Notes: generated from the sequence alone by a model not told the origin. A stretch of 64,000 nucleotides of DNA from Xenophilus sp. Marseille-Q4582 (GCF_916700565.1 NZ_CAKAKO010000006.1:124001-188000), one strand, 5' to 3'; positions 8,785 to 16,071 are shown, counted from the stretch's first letter. Numbers and translations: made by a program.

Positions 8785-8840
8785 CATTGCCGATGGTTCG
8801 GCAACAGCCCGTAGCCAGGGTGTCAAGGCTGCCGCGGGTT
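8785..8840 (+). promoter_or_regulatory. Three-hairpin leader element, copy 1
   Basis: Hairpin 1 pairs TTGCCGA (8787-8793) with TCGGCAA (8798-8804). Hairpin 2 pairs GTAGCC (8811-8816) with GGCTGC (8827-8832), with one G-U. A third weaker stem starts at GCGGG. The element ends about 150 bp before the start codon of the next gene. It is the most divergent of five copies. Confidence 0.55.
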
Positions 8841-8987
8841 TCACCCACGCCACCCGCCAGTTCGCCTCGGCATCTCACCGGCGAACGCTGCCCACTGGGC
8901 ATCGATGCCTCATTTCTCCAACCCACGGGATGGCCGCCACGTCCCGTCAGGAGCATGTCGCCACCCGGTCGATCTCAGGACTTCCCC

Positions 8988-9545
8988 ATGGACAACATCA
9001 CCAAGCAAGACCGCATTACGCTGAAGAACCTCAAGGTGGCCGACTTCGCCAGCGAGGAAACACTGTGCTTCAACGCAACCGTCGTGTTCGACGGTACTCC
9101 CATCGCCGAGGCCCGCAACGACGGCCACGGCGGCTCGACGTTCCTGCGCGCGCTCAATGGCAAGGCGGCGCTGCTGGCTCAGGCCGAAACCTTCGCCAAG
9201 GGACTGCCGCCTGCGCCGCTCGACCTCGGCCAGGAGGGTGAAGACCCTCACTACATCGACATGACGCTCGACTTCCTGGTCGATGAACTGGCCGATGCCA
9301 TGCACGCAGAACGCAAGGTGCGAGCCGCGTTCAACCGCGACATCGGCAACAAGGTGCTGTTCATCAAGGACGGCAAACTGCTGTTCATCAAAGGCATCAA
9401 GCTCAAGGCCATCGCCGACCGCAAGGCGTACTTCGCTTCGCTGCGCGCCAGGCAGGCCCAGCCCATCGTCATCCTCGCCGAGCTTTCGCCCGAGCAGGCA
9501 TTTGACCTGTGGAAGCAGCATGTCCTGGGCGACAAGCCCGACTGA
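8988..9545 (+). CDS. Conserved ICE protein of unknown function
   Basis: I do not recognise this 185-residue family. The N-terminal half looks beta-rich (ITLKNLKVADFASEETLCFNATVVFDG) and contains ARNDGHGG, a polar glycine motif also seen in phage and plasmid orphan proteins. The C-terminal half is helical and charged, with no signal peptide or membrane segment. The frame is open further upstream, but the AGGA site (8977-8980) and composition favour the ATG at 8988. It stands alone: a three-hairpin leader precedes it and an intrinsic terminator follows 25 bp after the stop. Confidence 0.75.
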   Translation: MDNITKQDRITLKNLKVADFASEETLCFNATVVFDGTPIAEARNDGHGGSTFLRALNGKAALLAQAETFAKGLPPAPLDLGQEGEDPHYIDMTLDFLVDELADAMHAERKVRAAFNRDIGNKVLFIKDGKLLFIKGIKLKAIADRKAYFASLRARQAQPIVILAELSPEQAFDLWKQHVLGDKPD

Positions 9546-9570
9546 CCCAGCGCCACCGCACCCTCCTGAC

Positions 9571-9598
9571 AGCCCTGCACTCGTGCAGGGCTTTTTCT
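9571..9598 (+). terminator. Intrinsic terminator
   Basis: AGCCCTGCAC (9571-9580) pairs perfectly with GTGCAGGGCT (9583-9592), followed by TTTTCTTT. It ends the transcript of the 8988 gene. Confidence 0.85.
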
Positions 9599-9683
9599 TT
9601 CTCCGAGCCCAGCAATCGGGGCTGGACCGGATGCCGTTTTCCAACTGACGCGGCACGGCCCGCGCACGAAGCTGCCCGCATGT

Positions 9684-9740
9684 TCGCTGATTCCGGTCAG
9701 CACATGCCAGCAGCCAGGGTTCCAGGCTGCCGCGGGTCTC
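9684..9740 (+). promoter_or_regulatory. Three-hairpin leader element, copy 2
   Basis: Hairpin 1 pairs GCTGA (9686-9690) with TCAGC (9697-9701). The linker CACATGCCA follows. Hairpin 2 pairs GCAGCC (9710-9715) with GGCTGC (9725-9730). Hairpin 3 pairs GCGGG with CCCGC around TCTCT. The downstream gene starts about 140 bp later. Confidence 0.65.
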
Positions 9741-9877
9741 TCCCGCGTTGCCCACCAGTCCGCATCGCATCAGGTCTGCGGACGCGCGTCCCCGTGACGT
9801 CGATGCTTTTTATCCACCGCGTGCGGGAGCTGCCATCCCGTGAGGGACAAGGCCCCGCTTTTCCAAGGAGCCCGTCC

Positions 9878-10090
9878 ATGTCCCAGCAAGCCTCTTTTGG
9901 CGAATTAGCCTCGACCTACTGCGGCAAGTTCCTGCCGCTCGAAGTCCTGCAAAGCGCCGCCGGTCACTACATCGGCACGCGCGATACCGAAGGCCCTGTT
10001 TCGCGGGAATCCCGCGAGTACTTCCGCAGCTATGCCGCGGCTCAACGTGCCCTCGAAAGAGGCGGCTGGTCCCAGCTCGCCATTCCCTGA
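9878..10090 (+). CDS. Small ICE protein of unknown function
   Basis: This 70-residue soluble protein is not recognised. It starts at an ATG 8 bp after a good AAGGAG site; the same frame is open upstream but has no second plausible start. The sequence is mixed helix with many Ser/Arg/Glu (SRESREYFRSYAAAQRALERGG) and no cysteine pairs or signal peptide. It is the first gene of a likely pair with the 130-residue gene 21 bp downstream. A three-hairpin leader precedes it. Confidence 0.7.
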   Translation: MSQQASFGELASTYCGKFLPLEVLQSAAGHYIGTRDTEGPVSRESREYFRSYAAAQRALERGGWSQLAIP

Positions 10091-10111
10091 TCCAACTGGA
10101 GGAATCACGTC

Positions 10112-10504
10112 ATGAACCAGCTACTGCCCCGGGAAGTTGTCGATCAGATCATGCGGGAAGAACAGCATTTCGCTGCCGCGCCCCAAGCCTTCTTCGAGGC
10201 CTGGAAGCGCGGTGTCGAGATCGCTGGCCCCGAATGGTTCGGTGACGGCACCCGTGAAGGTCTGAACCAGGCCAAGAGCAAGTGGGATCTGCGTCCCAAC
10301 ATGCTGCGGCTCAACGACGCCCTCGGCGTCCTGAGCAGCGGCGAACGCATGTTCCTGTCTGCCATGGTCAGCTTCTACAACGCGCGTGAGGGCGGTGCCA
10401 TGCTCAAGCGCTGCCACTTCCACGGGCTGTCGGACTTCGACGGTCTCGACCTGCAACGCCGCAAGGTCATCGCCGACCTGCTCGTGAACTACAACGGTTG
10501 GTGA
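10112..10504 (+). CDS. Conserved ICE protein of unknown function
   Basis: This 130-residue soluble protein has a GGAGGA ribosome binding site 21 bp after the previous stop, so the two are probably co-transcribed. It is helical and acidic at the N-terminus (REVVDQIMREEQHFAAAPQAFFEAW) with two histidine/cysteine-containing stretches near the end (LKRCHFHGLSDFDGLDL). No known domain, signal peptide or membrane segment is visible. Similar small proteins occur between topB and the helicase gene in related ICEs, but no function is known. Confidence 0.7.
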   Translation: MNQLLPREVVDQIMREEQHFAAAPQAFFEAWKRGVEIAGPEWFGDGTREGLNQAKSKWDLRPNMLRLNDALGVLSSGERMFLSAMVSFYNAREGGAMLKRCHFHGLSDFDGLDLQRRKVIADLLVNYNGW

Positions 10505-10543
10505 GCCGGTCTCCGGCACACCACTGTCTTTCGTTCCCCCCGA

Positions 10544-10644
10544 GAGGGACATGCGCCCAAAAGGCCATGTCCCTCAATTTCTTCTCCATCACCCTGCGGA
10601 TGCCATCGTCCGCATGGGCTGGCTCCGCTTTCTCGAAAGGAGCC
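10544..10644 (+). promoter_or_regulatory. Leader with a strong hairpin and a hairpin over the ribosome binding site
   Basis: GAGGGACATG (10544-10553) pairs perfectly with CATGTCCCTC (10566-10575), followed by AATTTCTTC. Downstream, GGCTCC (10621-10626) plus CTTTC pair with GAAAG plus GAGCC (up to 10644). The second stem includes the AAAGGAG Shine-Dalgarno sequence (10636-10642) of the gene at 10648. Confidence 0.65.
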
Positions 10645-10647
10645 ACC

Positions 10648-11334
10648 ATGGCGAACAACTACTACGAAGGCACGGGCGTTCTCGTGCTGGAGCGTGTCAC
10701 CCCCGTCATCAAGGCGCTGTTCGGCGCCTTCGCGCTGAACGAAGGCCATCCCGGCAACGGGCAGGCCTACATCGCCCAGATCGCCGAGACCAATGATCCG
10801 CGCTGGACGGATGTGCTGGACGGCCTGGAAGACCTGGCCGCACAACTCGGCATCCCCATGCCCGACGACGAAGAGTTGTCGATTCCACCTCTGCTCGAAC
10901 GGCTGGCCGCGCACTTCGGTGCCGAGCAGGACGCGGAGCTGGAGAACCTGATCGAGCACCACAAGTTCGAGGACAGCGCCGACCTGGAAGCCTTGCTTCT
11001 GATCGCTTCCTGCTTCGATGACGGCCATCGCCTGACCGCCATCCAGTTCGAAGGCTGCTGGCATTGCAGCAGGCCGAGGCTGTTCGAGTTCGGCGGCAAC
11101 GGCTGCTACCTGAGCCGCGAGGTCCAGGTCTTCAGAACGTCCTCGCAGGCGCTCCAACTCGGCGACCAACTGCGCAAGACGATCCTGTCCGCCGACATCG
11201 AAGAGGCCTCGGCATTGATCGCGCTGGAGGCCGCCAACCTGCTCGCAGGCATCAACGACGAGCAGTTCCGCCTGAATGTGCGCCGTCGCGTCGCCGACCG
11301 ACTGGCCCAGATGCCAACGATCAGCGCCGCCTGA
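10648..11334 (+). CDS. Conserved ICE protein of unknown function
   Basis: This 228-residue acidic protein is not recognised. The N-terminal part resembles a short regulatory or binding domain (VITPxIKALFGAFxL-like, residues 15-30). A middle stretch has a Cys-X2-Cys (CWHCSRPRL, about residues 139-147) and a GNGCYLSREVQVF block, perhaps a metal-binding or structural site. The C-terminus is helical. The ATG at 10648 is preceded by AAAGGAG, which is buried in a hairpin. No membrane segments are seen. The next gene starts 80 bp downstream after another hairpin. Confidence 0.7.
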   Translation: MANNYYEGTGVLVLERVTPVIKALFGAFALNEGHPGNGQAYIAQIAETNDPRWTDVLDGLEDLAAQLGIPMPDDEELSIPPLLERLAAHFGAEQDAELENLIEHHKFEDSADLEALLLIASCFDDGHRLTAIQFEGCWHCSRPRLFEFGGNGCYLSREVQVFRTSSQALQLGDQLRKTILSADIEEASALIALEAANLLAGINDEQFRLNVRRRVADRLAQMPTISAA

Positions 11335-11362
11335 CGCATTTTCCATTTTCAACCCACCGGGT

Positions 11363-11413
11363 CCAATTCCCGGTGGCGGGAATTGGCTCCATTATTCAAT
11401 CTGGAGAGTTCCC
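11363..11413 (+). promoter_or_regulatory. Competing hairpins masking the ribosome binding site
   Basis: CCAATTCCC (11363-11371) pairs with GGGAATTGG (11378-11386). Alternatively GGGAA plus CTCC (11387-11390) can pair with GGAG (11403-11406) plus TTCCC (11409-11413), covering the Shine-Dalgarno of the gene at 11415. Both use GGGAA, so they exclude each other. Confidence 0.55.
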
Positions 11414-11414
11414 A

Positions 11415-12152
11415 ATGTCCCAGAAACCCAATCCCTTTCACCGTGGCTACTGGAATCTGAAAATCGTCCGCACGCTGTGCATCAGCTACGAGGACGGAAG
11501 CCCGCATGTCTGGCGCAACATCCACGCGAGCCAGCAACACCTCTCCGACGAGGAACTGGTTTCATCGTCCTGCATCGTCGCCAACGATTTCGCCGTGGTC
11601 AGCGATGGCCGCGAAGCCGTGAACGCCGAGGTACTGGCCGAATGCGATGCCGGTGAAGGCGTCAGCGGCGAAGGTGTGATCGGTGCCGTGGTCTATGCCA
11701 TCCATGGCGAGGACTTCGACGGCCGCCCAGTCCACGTCGGTGACGCCTATTCGGCCGAGGCCGCGCGGGAAGCGATGCAGCGCCTGAGTTTCGAGACCGG
11801 CTACTACAGCCGGTGCTGGGAAATCAGCCGTGAGCACATCACGGTCGATAGCTGGCACTACCTCGCCGGCCTGGCGGACATCGCCACGCCGGAGGCCATG
11901 TTGTTCATCGCCTTCCGTGTGCCGTACAGCCCGGCGATCGGCGTCAAGCTGATTTCCACGCCCTGGACGGACCAGAACCTGGAGCACGCCGAGGGCATCA
12001 CCGCCGAGCAGCTTCGACAGGAGCACCGGAACAAGGGCATGCCGGACGACCTGGCGAACATCCTTGAACTGGCTGGCCAGGCCGATGTGCGCATCCTCAT
12101 CCTCGATGCAGACGCACCCGCGTTGCTGGGCCTGCCGCTGGCCGAGGGCTAG
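11415..12152 (+). CDS. Conserved ICE protein of unknown function
   Basis: This 245-residue acidic soluble protein is not recognised. The first 130 residues look like an alpha/beta domain (NLKIVRTLCISYEDGSPHVW ... FAVVSDGREAVNAEVLAEC). The second half contains a VFRVPYSP-type strand (FIAFRVPYSPAIGVKLIST) and ends with a helical acidic tail. No signal peptide, membrane segment or catalytic motif is apparent. The ATG at 11415 follows TGGAG. It is a stand-alone gene with a hairpin leader on each side, like its neighbours. Confidence 0.7.
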   Translation: MSQKPNPFHRGYWNLKIVRTLCISYEDGSPHVWRNIHASQQHLSDEELVSSSCIVANDFAVVSDGREAVNAEVLAECDAGEGVSGEGVIGAVVYAIHGEDFDGRPVHVGDAYSAEAAREAMQRLSFETGYYSRCWEISREHITVDSWHYLAGLADIATPEAMLFIAFRVPYSPAIGVKLISTPWTDQNLEHAEGITAEQLRQEHRNKGMPDDLANILELAGQADVRILILDADAPALLGLPLAEG

Positions 12153-12193
12153 CAGCCGCGCGACACGCGGGTCTTCCTCTTTGTCCCCTCATG

Positions 12194-12223
12194 CCAGCCC
12201 GTCTCCCCCAAGAGTCGGGCTGG
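12194..12223 (+). promoter_or_regulatory. Intergenic hairpin followed by a T-rich run
   Basis: CCAGCCCG (12194-12201) pairs with CGGGCTGG (12216-12223). TCCATTTTCAT follows, and the AGGAG site of the next gene is only 12 bp further on. It could be a weak terminator or an mRNA-stability hairpin. Confidence 0.55.
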
Positions 12224-12246
12224 TCCATTTTCATAGGAGCAACCTC

Positions 12247-12525
12247 ATGTTCCCCAACCTCATTTCGCGCGCACCGGACTTCGAGCACCAGCTCGGAGCC
12301 TGCGTCAACGCCATGAGCCAGGACGACGCCATCGGCCAGATCCTGGTATTCGAGCGCACGCACGGCACGCTGCACATGCGCCATATCGCCGGCGCCGACT
12401 TGGTGGACACCGACATTGACGACTACGAGATGGTCGTCTTCGACGGTGGCAACACCGGCGGCGACACGTGGAAGCATGTGTTCTTCCCGCGTCAGCGCGA
12501 ACACTACTTCGTGTACCAAGCCTGA
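12247..12525 (+). CDS. Small acidic ICE protein of unknown function
   Basis: This 92-residue protein starts at an ATG preceded by AGGAG (12235-12239). It is strongly acidic (DLVDTDIDDYEMVVFDGG) and has a beta-rich core, with VFERTHGTLHMRHI and a final FFPRQREHYFVYQA. Small acidic proteins of mobile elements often act by mimicking DNA, but there is no specific evidence for that here. It ends just before an intrinsic terminator, so it is the last gene of its transcript. Confidence 0.65.
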   Translation: MFPNLISRAPDFEHQLGACVNAMSQDDAIGQILVFERTHGTLHMRHIAGADLVDTDIDDYEMVVFDGGNTGGDTWKHVFFPRQREHYFVYQA

Positions 12526-12532
12526 TCCAACC

Positions 12533-12556
12533 AGCCCCTTTCGAGGGGCCTTTTTC
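12533..12556 (+). terminator. Intrinsic terminator
   Basis: GCCCC (12534-12538) pairs with GGGGC (12545-12549), and CTTTTTCTT follows directly. It lies 8 bp after the stop of the 12247 gene. Confidence 0.75.
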
Positions 12557-12644
12557 TTGTCCCCAGCGCGGGAAACCGGGTGCGGCGCAGTGCCGTTTCA
12601 TGCGGGCGGGTAGCCCGGCCCAGGGCCATCCTTGCCCCCATGTT

Positions 12645-12710
12645 CGTCGGCGTTGCCGACACATGCCCAGGCAGCCGAGACCTTCGAGGCTGCAAGCACG
12701 GGAAACCGCG
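12645..12710 (+). promoter_or_regulatory. Three-hairpin leader element, copy 3
   Basis: Hairpin 1 pairs GTCGGC (12646-12651) with GCCGAC (12655-12660) around a GTT loop. The linker ACATGCCC follows. Hairpin 2 pairs GCAGCC (12671-12676) with GGCTGC (12688-12693). A short third stem CGG/CCG closes a GAAA loop. The next start codon is about 100 bp downstream. Confidence 0.7.
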
Positions 12711-12752
12711 CTGGTTGTTTCTTCCTACGGACGCACCGCGTCCATCCACCCA

Positions 12753-12809
12753 CAAGGGACCTCTCCCTTGCGGGCGGGGAATCCCTTGTTCTTCCTCAAG
12801 GAGATTCCC
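12753..12809 (+). promoter_or_regulatory. Two-state leader switch over the ribosome binding site
   Basis: CAAGGGA (12753-12759) can pair with either of two identical TCCCTTG copies, at 12764-12770 or 12782-12788. The second copy is also the anti-Shine-Dalgarno strand: GGGAAT plus CCTTG (12777-12788) pair with CAAGG plus ATTCCC (12797-12809). That stem buries the AAGGAG site up to the start codon at 12810. The two states exclude each other, as in expression-platform switches. Confidence 0.6.
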
Positions 12810-13613
12810 ATGGACCGTTCCCTCATCAAATCCATGATGCCTTCGCTTGTCGCAGGCCATGTGCCCCGCAACGTGCGGTCGTTCAAGTATCGCGTGTTCG
12901 ATGATCAGCCGCAGTCCTCGACGCTGGGCTTCGCCATCGACCCCCAGCCCTTCGACGGCAAGGTGGTCGCGGCCAGCGACGACGCCATCGTCGTCAAGCT
13001 CAAGCCCAGCGAGTTCGCGGTGCTCGACCCCCACCTGGTGACCACCCTTCCCAGCGAAGGCGCCAAGGTGCATGTCCAACCGTATGCCCGCCGCCGCTTC
13101 GACGGCCTGCGCGCGGACACCCCGGAAGTAATCACCGAGAAGACCGCGGACGGTGTTCCCTACACCATCACCAGGCACATCCTCGGCTCCGCGCCTGCCA
13201 AGCTGCCCATCCCCGAGCCGCAGTGCATGGAACTGGGACAGCTCATCCAGCAGTTGGAGGAAATGCCGGCTCCCGATGGGTTCCGGCGCATCACCCACAT
13301 GCTGGTCGATGCGGGTGCCCGCGACTTCACCTGGGTCGATCCGAAGCCGTCCAAGATCATCGAGACACCCCCGGCGATCAGCTTCTCGGTTTCGACCTCG
13401 AAGTTCGAGGGCCAGGTGACGATCCTCTACGACCGCGGCGGCGACACCTACGCGGTGGAACTGAGCCGCGACGGCGAACTGGTCGATCGGCACGACGAGG
13501 TGTATTTCGACATGCTCGGTGAAGTGCTGGAGCGGCTTATCGACGACGGGCACTGGCGTCTGATCGACGTGAGCGTCATCGACGCCAAGGCAACCAAGCG
13601 GCGCTACGGCTGA
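12810..13613 (+). CDS. Conserved ICE protein of unknown function
   Basis: This 267-residue soluble protein is not recognised. Residues 10-120 look beta-rich (FKYRVFDDQPQSSTLGFAID ... AKVHVQPYARRRFDGLR) and may form an OB- or SH3-like barrel. A second domain (about 130-265) has alternating strands and helices ending in a basic AKATKRRYG tail. No signal peptide or membrane segment is present. The ATG at 12810 directly follows a stem that contains its AAGGAG site. The gene is between a three-hairpin leader and an intrinsic terminator, so it is monocistronic or starts a short transcript. Confidence 0.7.
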   Translation: MDRSLIKSMMPSLVAGHVPRNVRSFKYRVFDDQPQSSTLGFAIDPQPFDGKVVAASDDAIVVKLKPSEFAVLDPHLVTTLPSEGAKVHVQPYARRRFDGLRADTPEVITEKTADGVPYTITRHILGSAPAKLPIPEPQCMELGQLIQQLEEMPAPDGFRRITHMLVDAGARDFTWVDPKPSKIIETPPAISFSVSTSKFEGQVTILYDRGGDTYAVELSRDGELVDRHDEVYFDMLGEVLERLIDDGHWRLIDVSVIDAKATKRRYG

Positions 13614-13641
13614 CCGCAGCCTACCGGCGACTTGCCCCCAT

Positions 13642-13676
13642 AGGCCTTCCATCCATTCGGGTGGAGGGCCTTTTTC
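13642..13676 (+). terminator. Intrinsic terminator placed directly before the next ribosome binding site
   Basis: A 13-bp stem (13642-13654 with 13659-13671, two G-U pairs, loop ATTC) is followed by TTTTTC. The AGGAG of the next gene begins at 13680, so the gene at 13692 has no room for a promoter of its own after it. Readthrough or regulated antitermination is implied. Confidence 0.75.
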
Positions 13677-13691
13677 TTCAGGAGATCAACC

Positions 13692-14045
13692 ATGTCACTG
13701 CGATTCAAAGGTTCCGACCTGCGCCCCGTGCTGGCCGAGGCCGTTGCCAACCAATGCCGCGTCGTCCTCGCCAAGGACCAGGGCGTGTACTTCCTCGCCG
13801 AGCAGGGAGAGCGCCGTCCCGATGGCCGCGTGAAGCTGCTGGCCTATGCCGTCGGCTGCAACCCGGATACCGACCCGTTTGACGGCTGGTGGGAACTGGC
13901 GCGTGCCGAGCTGGGTGGCGACGACTTCGGCGAGTTCTTCGATCCGAAGGAAGGCGTCTTCGCCCGCATCCTGCGCGGCATGGACGATCTGATGCTATCC
14001 GCCACCACGACGCACCTGTCGCTGGAGGTGGTGCCATCGATGTAG
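13692..14045 (+). CDS. DUF3085-like ICE protein
   Basis: This 117-residue protein begins with LRFKGSDLRPVLAEAVANQC and continues with a GVYFLAEQG strand, a YAVGCNPDTDPFDGWWELARAELGGDD block and a FDPKEGVF stretch. The CNP...WWELARAELGGDDF pattern is what I recall of DUF3085 proteins of conjugative elements; I hold this assignment with moderate confidence. It is acidic and soluble. The AGGAG site at 13680 supports the ATG. Function is unknown. It lies between two intrinsic terminators 17 bp upstream and 24 bp downstream. Confidence 0.6.
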   Translation: MSLRFKGSDLRPVLAEAVANQCRVVLAKDQGVYFLAEQGERRPDGRVKLLAYAVGCNPDTDPFDGWWELARAELGGDDFGEFFDPKEGVFARILRGMDDLMLSATTTHLSLEVVPSM

Positions 14046-14069
14046 TGCGAATACCACTGTCCCCTCACG

Positions 14070-14096
14070 GCCCCCTTCATGGGGGCTTCTTTTTTT
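14070..14096 (+). terminator. Intrinsic terminator
   Basis: GCCCCC (14070-14075) pairs with GGGGGC (14081-14086), followed by TTC and eight T residues. It ends the transcript of the DUF3085-like gene. Confidence 0.85.
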
Positions 14097-14185
14097 GCGG
14101 CGCTGGCGGCATGGACAAAGGGAAGCGTCCGGATGCCGATTGATTACTGCCGCGCGCGCGAAGCCCGTCCATGCTGCCCCCATGC

Positions 14186-14260
14186 CTGCTGACGTTGTCA
14201 GCGACATGCCAGGCAACCATCGGTCTTCGAGGTTGCCGCGCAGTTTCCACTGCGTGACCG
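14186..14260 (+). promoter_or_regulatory. Three-hairpin leader element, copy 4, upstream of the DUF3577 gene
   Basis: Hairpin 1 pairs GCTGAC (14188-14193) with GTCAGC (14197-14202) around GTT. The linker GACATGCCA follows. Hairpin 2 pairs GGCAACC (14212-14218) with GGTTGCC (14231-14237). Hairpin 3 pairs CGCAG with CTGCG. I recall a candidate structured RNA called the DUF3577 motif reported upstream of this gene family; this copy may belong to it. Confidence 0.7.
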
Positions 14261-14377
14261 AGCCAGCTCGCACCGCATCCATCCGCGAGCGGCCACCAGT
14301 CCTGGTGGCGGATGCTTTCGCCTTATCAACCCACCGCGGGGTTACGCACCTTTCCCCGCATGCGTGGGGCCGGTGTG

Positions 14378-14400
14378 TCTCCGCTTCATCCCAATGGAGA
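14378..14400 (+). promoter_or_regulatory. Hairpin over the ribosome binding site of the DUF3577 gene
   Basis: TCTCC (14378-14382) pairs with GGAGA (14396-14400), which is the Shine-Dalgarno of the gene at 14407. Confidence 0.5.
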
Positions 14401-14406
14401 TTCACC

Positions 14407-15324
14407 ATGAGCACCACGTCCAACGAGAAATCGTATTTCGACCTCCACACCTCGGGCATCGGCTACATCCAGCGTGTCCGCGAGGTTCCCGTCCGGGGCG
14501 GCCGCCGTGCGCAGCCCTTCCTGGCATGCACCATCGCCGCGCTGGTCGGCTCCGCCAAGGACCCCAGCTACCGCTACTTCGACGTCAAGGTCTCGGGTGC
14601 CGAGGCCAAGAAACTGGTCGAGCGCTACATCGGCGTTGACGATCCCAAGCAGCGGCCGCTGGTGCGCTTCCGCCTCGGCGACCTCTGGGGCGATGCGTAC
14701 ATCCGCGACAAGGGTGAGCACAAGGGCCAGGCCGCCGCGTCTCTGAAGGCGCGACTGCTGAAGGCCGAGCCGCTTGACCGGGCCGAACTGGCTTCGATCA
14801 AGCTGCACGAGCTGATCACCCGCGGCATCGGCTACCTCAGCCGCCCGAAGGACGTCTCCCCCAAGGATGGCGATCCGTTCCTGTCGTGCTGCGTCGCGGC
14901 GCTGGCCGGACCTGTCGGTGAACCGGAATATCGGTACTTCGACACCATCGTCGCCACCCCTGAAGCCGAGCACCTGGTTCGCCGGTGCGTGCAGGCCATC
15001 GAAGGGGACCGCAAGGTGCTGATCGCCTTCCGTCTGAACGACATGAAGATCGATCCGTACATCCGCACCAAGGGCGAGCGCGCCGGGGAACCGGGAGCGA
15101 GCCTGGAATCGACGCTGGTCCACATCGGTCTCATCAAGATCGACGGCACCCAGGTCTATCCGACGAGCCAGGCGCAAGCCGAGGCGCCGCAAGCCGAGGA
15201 CGCACCCGCGCCCGAAGCCGAGGTTGCCGCCGACACCGCTGCCGACCAGCCTGTCGAGCCCGCCGTGCGCGAGCCCGCAGGTGAAGTCGAGGAGCAGGAG
15301 CCGGCATTGGCTGCTTCGTTCTGA
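14407..15324 (+). CDS. STY4534 family ICE replication protein (DUF3577), internally duplicated
   Basis: This 305-residue protein matches the DUF3577/STY4534 family. It contains two homologous halves. Residues 8-115 hold SGIGYIQRVREV, PFLACTIAAL, YRYFDVKVS and PYIRDKGE-like blocks. Residues 137-250 hold RGIGYLSRPKDV, PFLSCCVAAL, YRYFDTIVA and PYIRTKGERAG. The last 55 residues are an Ala/Glu/Pro low-complexity tail. The order of motifs suggests two copies of one fold that may bind nucleic acid; the family is annotated as ICE replication protein without biochemical proof here. The leader carries element copy 4. Confidence 0.85.
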   Translation: MSTTSNEKSYFDLHTSGIGYIQRVREVPVRGGRRAQPFLACTIAALVGSAKDPSYRYFDVKVSGAEAKKLVERYIGVDDPKQRPLVRFRLGDLWGDAYIRDKGEHKGQAAASLKARLLKAEPLDRAELASIKLHELITRGIGYLSRPKDVSPKDGDPFLSCCVAALAGPVGEPEYRYFDTIVATPEAEHLVRRCVQAIEGDRKVLIAFRLNDMKIDPYIRTKGERAGEPGASLESTLVHIGLIKIDGTQVYPTSQAQAEAPQAEDAPAPEAEVAADTAADQPVEPAVREPAGEVEEQEPALAASF

Positions 15325-15332
15325 TCCGGCAT

Positions 15333-15372
15333 GGCCCCTCACGGGGCCTTGCCTTTTTCCTATTCCCCAAGG
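15333..15372 (+). promoter_or_regulatory. Terminator-like hairpin overlapping an anti-Shine-Dalgarno pairing
   Basis: GGCCCC (15333-15338) pairs with GGGGCC (15343-15348), followed by TTGCCTTTTT. Alternatively CCTTG (15347-15351) can pair with CAAGG (15368-15372), covering the AAGGAG of the DUF3275 gene. The two pairings share bases 15347-15348. Confidence 0.55.
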
Positions 15373-15381
15373 AGAACCATC

Positions 15382-16071
15382 ATGGCAGTCACATCGGCGC
15401 CCGACCAATCGGGTTCGCCCATCACCGTCCCAGGCCAACTCACGCTGCGCACGATCCGCGGAAGAAACGGCCCTTTCAACGTCGGCCGACTTGTCACCCC
15501 CATCGGCAAGTTCGCGGTGAAGGATGCGGAGCTGGAGCAGTACCCCGAAGGCAAGTACGACGGGGAGTTCGTCATCCGCTACATCTTCCCGAAGTCCTAT
15601 CCCGTCGGCGACGGCATGCGGTTCGAGATCCGTGCCAACCTGGACGGGATGACGCTCAACGGCATCGACAAACTGAGCCGTGACGAGGCACGCAGCTTCA
15701 CCACCCAGGAAGTCGATCCGCTCGATGAAGAACTGGGCGCGCAGCCTGCGTCAACGCCGGCCAAGCCCGCCAAGGCATCCAGACCCGCCAAGCCCGCATC
15801 CGTGCAGGCGTCCGCGGACCCGCTGATCGATACCACGCCTTTTGGTGTGGATGCCCCGCCGCCCGCTGCGGCTGCTGCCCCCGGCAGCACCGAAGATGGC
15901 GACGCCGCGCTGTTCGGGCTGCTCTGGCCGCTGGGAGAGTCCGTGAAACTGGATTCGACCATCGACCGCCGCACCCTGCGCGCGCAGATCGCCCGCCTGG
16001 GTGAACTGGGCTACGCGCTGGACTTCAAGACGCAGGAGTGGAGCCGCCAGGCCGAACTGCAACCTGCGTGA
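15382..16071 (+). CDS. DUF3275 family protein
   Basis: This 229-residue protein has the DUF3275 signature in its first 120 residues: ITVPGQLTLRTIRGRNGPFNVG, IGKFAVKDAELEQYPEGKY and a GEFVIRYIFP strand. A proline/alanine-rich linker (about 130-180) leads to a C-terminal helical domain (LFGLLWPLGESVKLDSTIDR ... RAQIARLGELGYALD). It is soluble, with no signal peptide. An AAGGAG site precedes the ATG. DUF3275 proteins are typical of this ICE class, and their function is unknown. It lies 57 bp after the DUF3577 gene and may be read from the same transcript if the hairpin between them is passed. Confidence 0.85.
   Translation: MAVTSAPDQSGSPITVPGQLTLRTIRGRNGPFNVGRLVTPIGKFAVKDAELEQYPEGKYDGEFVIRYIFPKSYPVGDGMRFEIRANLDGMTLNGIDKLSRDEARSFTTQEVDPLDEELGAQPASTPAKPAKASRPAKPASVQASADPLIDTTPFGVDAPPPAAAAAPGSTEDGDAALFGLLWPLGESVKLDSTIDRRTLRAQIARLGELGYALDFKTQEWSRQAELQPA

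Larger units (their letters stand above)
14046..14406 (+). other. 361-bp gene-free leader region
   Basis: The stretch holds, in order, an intrinsic terminator (14070-14096), leader element copy 4 (14188-14260), a GCGGGG/CCCCGC hairpin near 14335-14360 that competes with a CCCCGC/GTGGGG pairing, and a stem over the Shine-Dalgarno (14378-14400). No coding frame is supported. A promoter must lie between the terminator and the element, but I cannot pick -35/-10 boxes with confidence. Confidence 0.6.
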
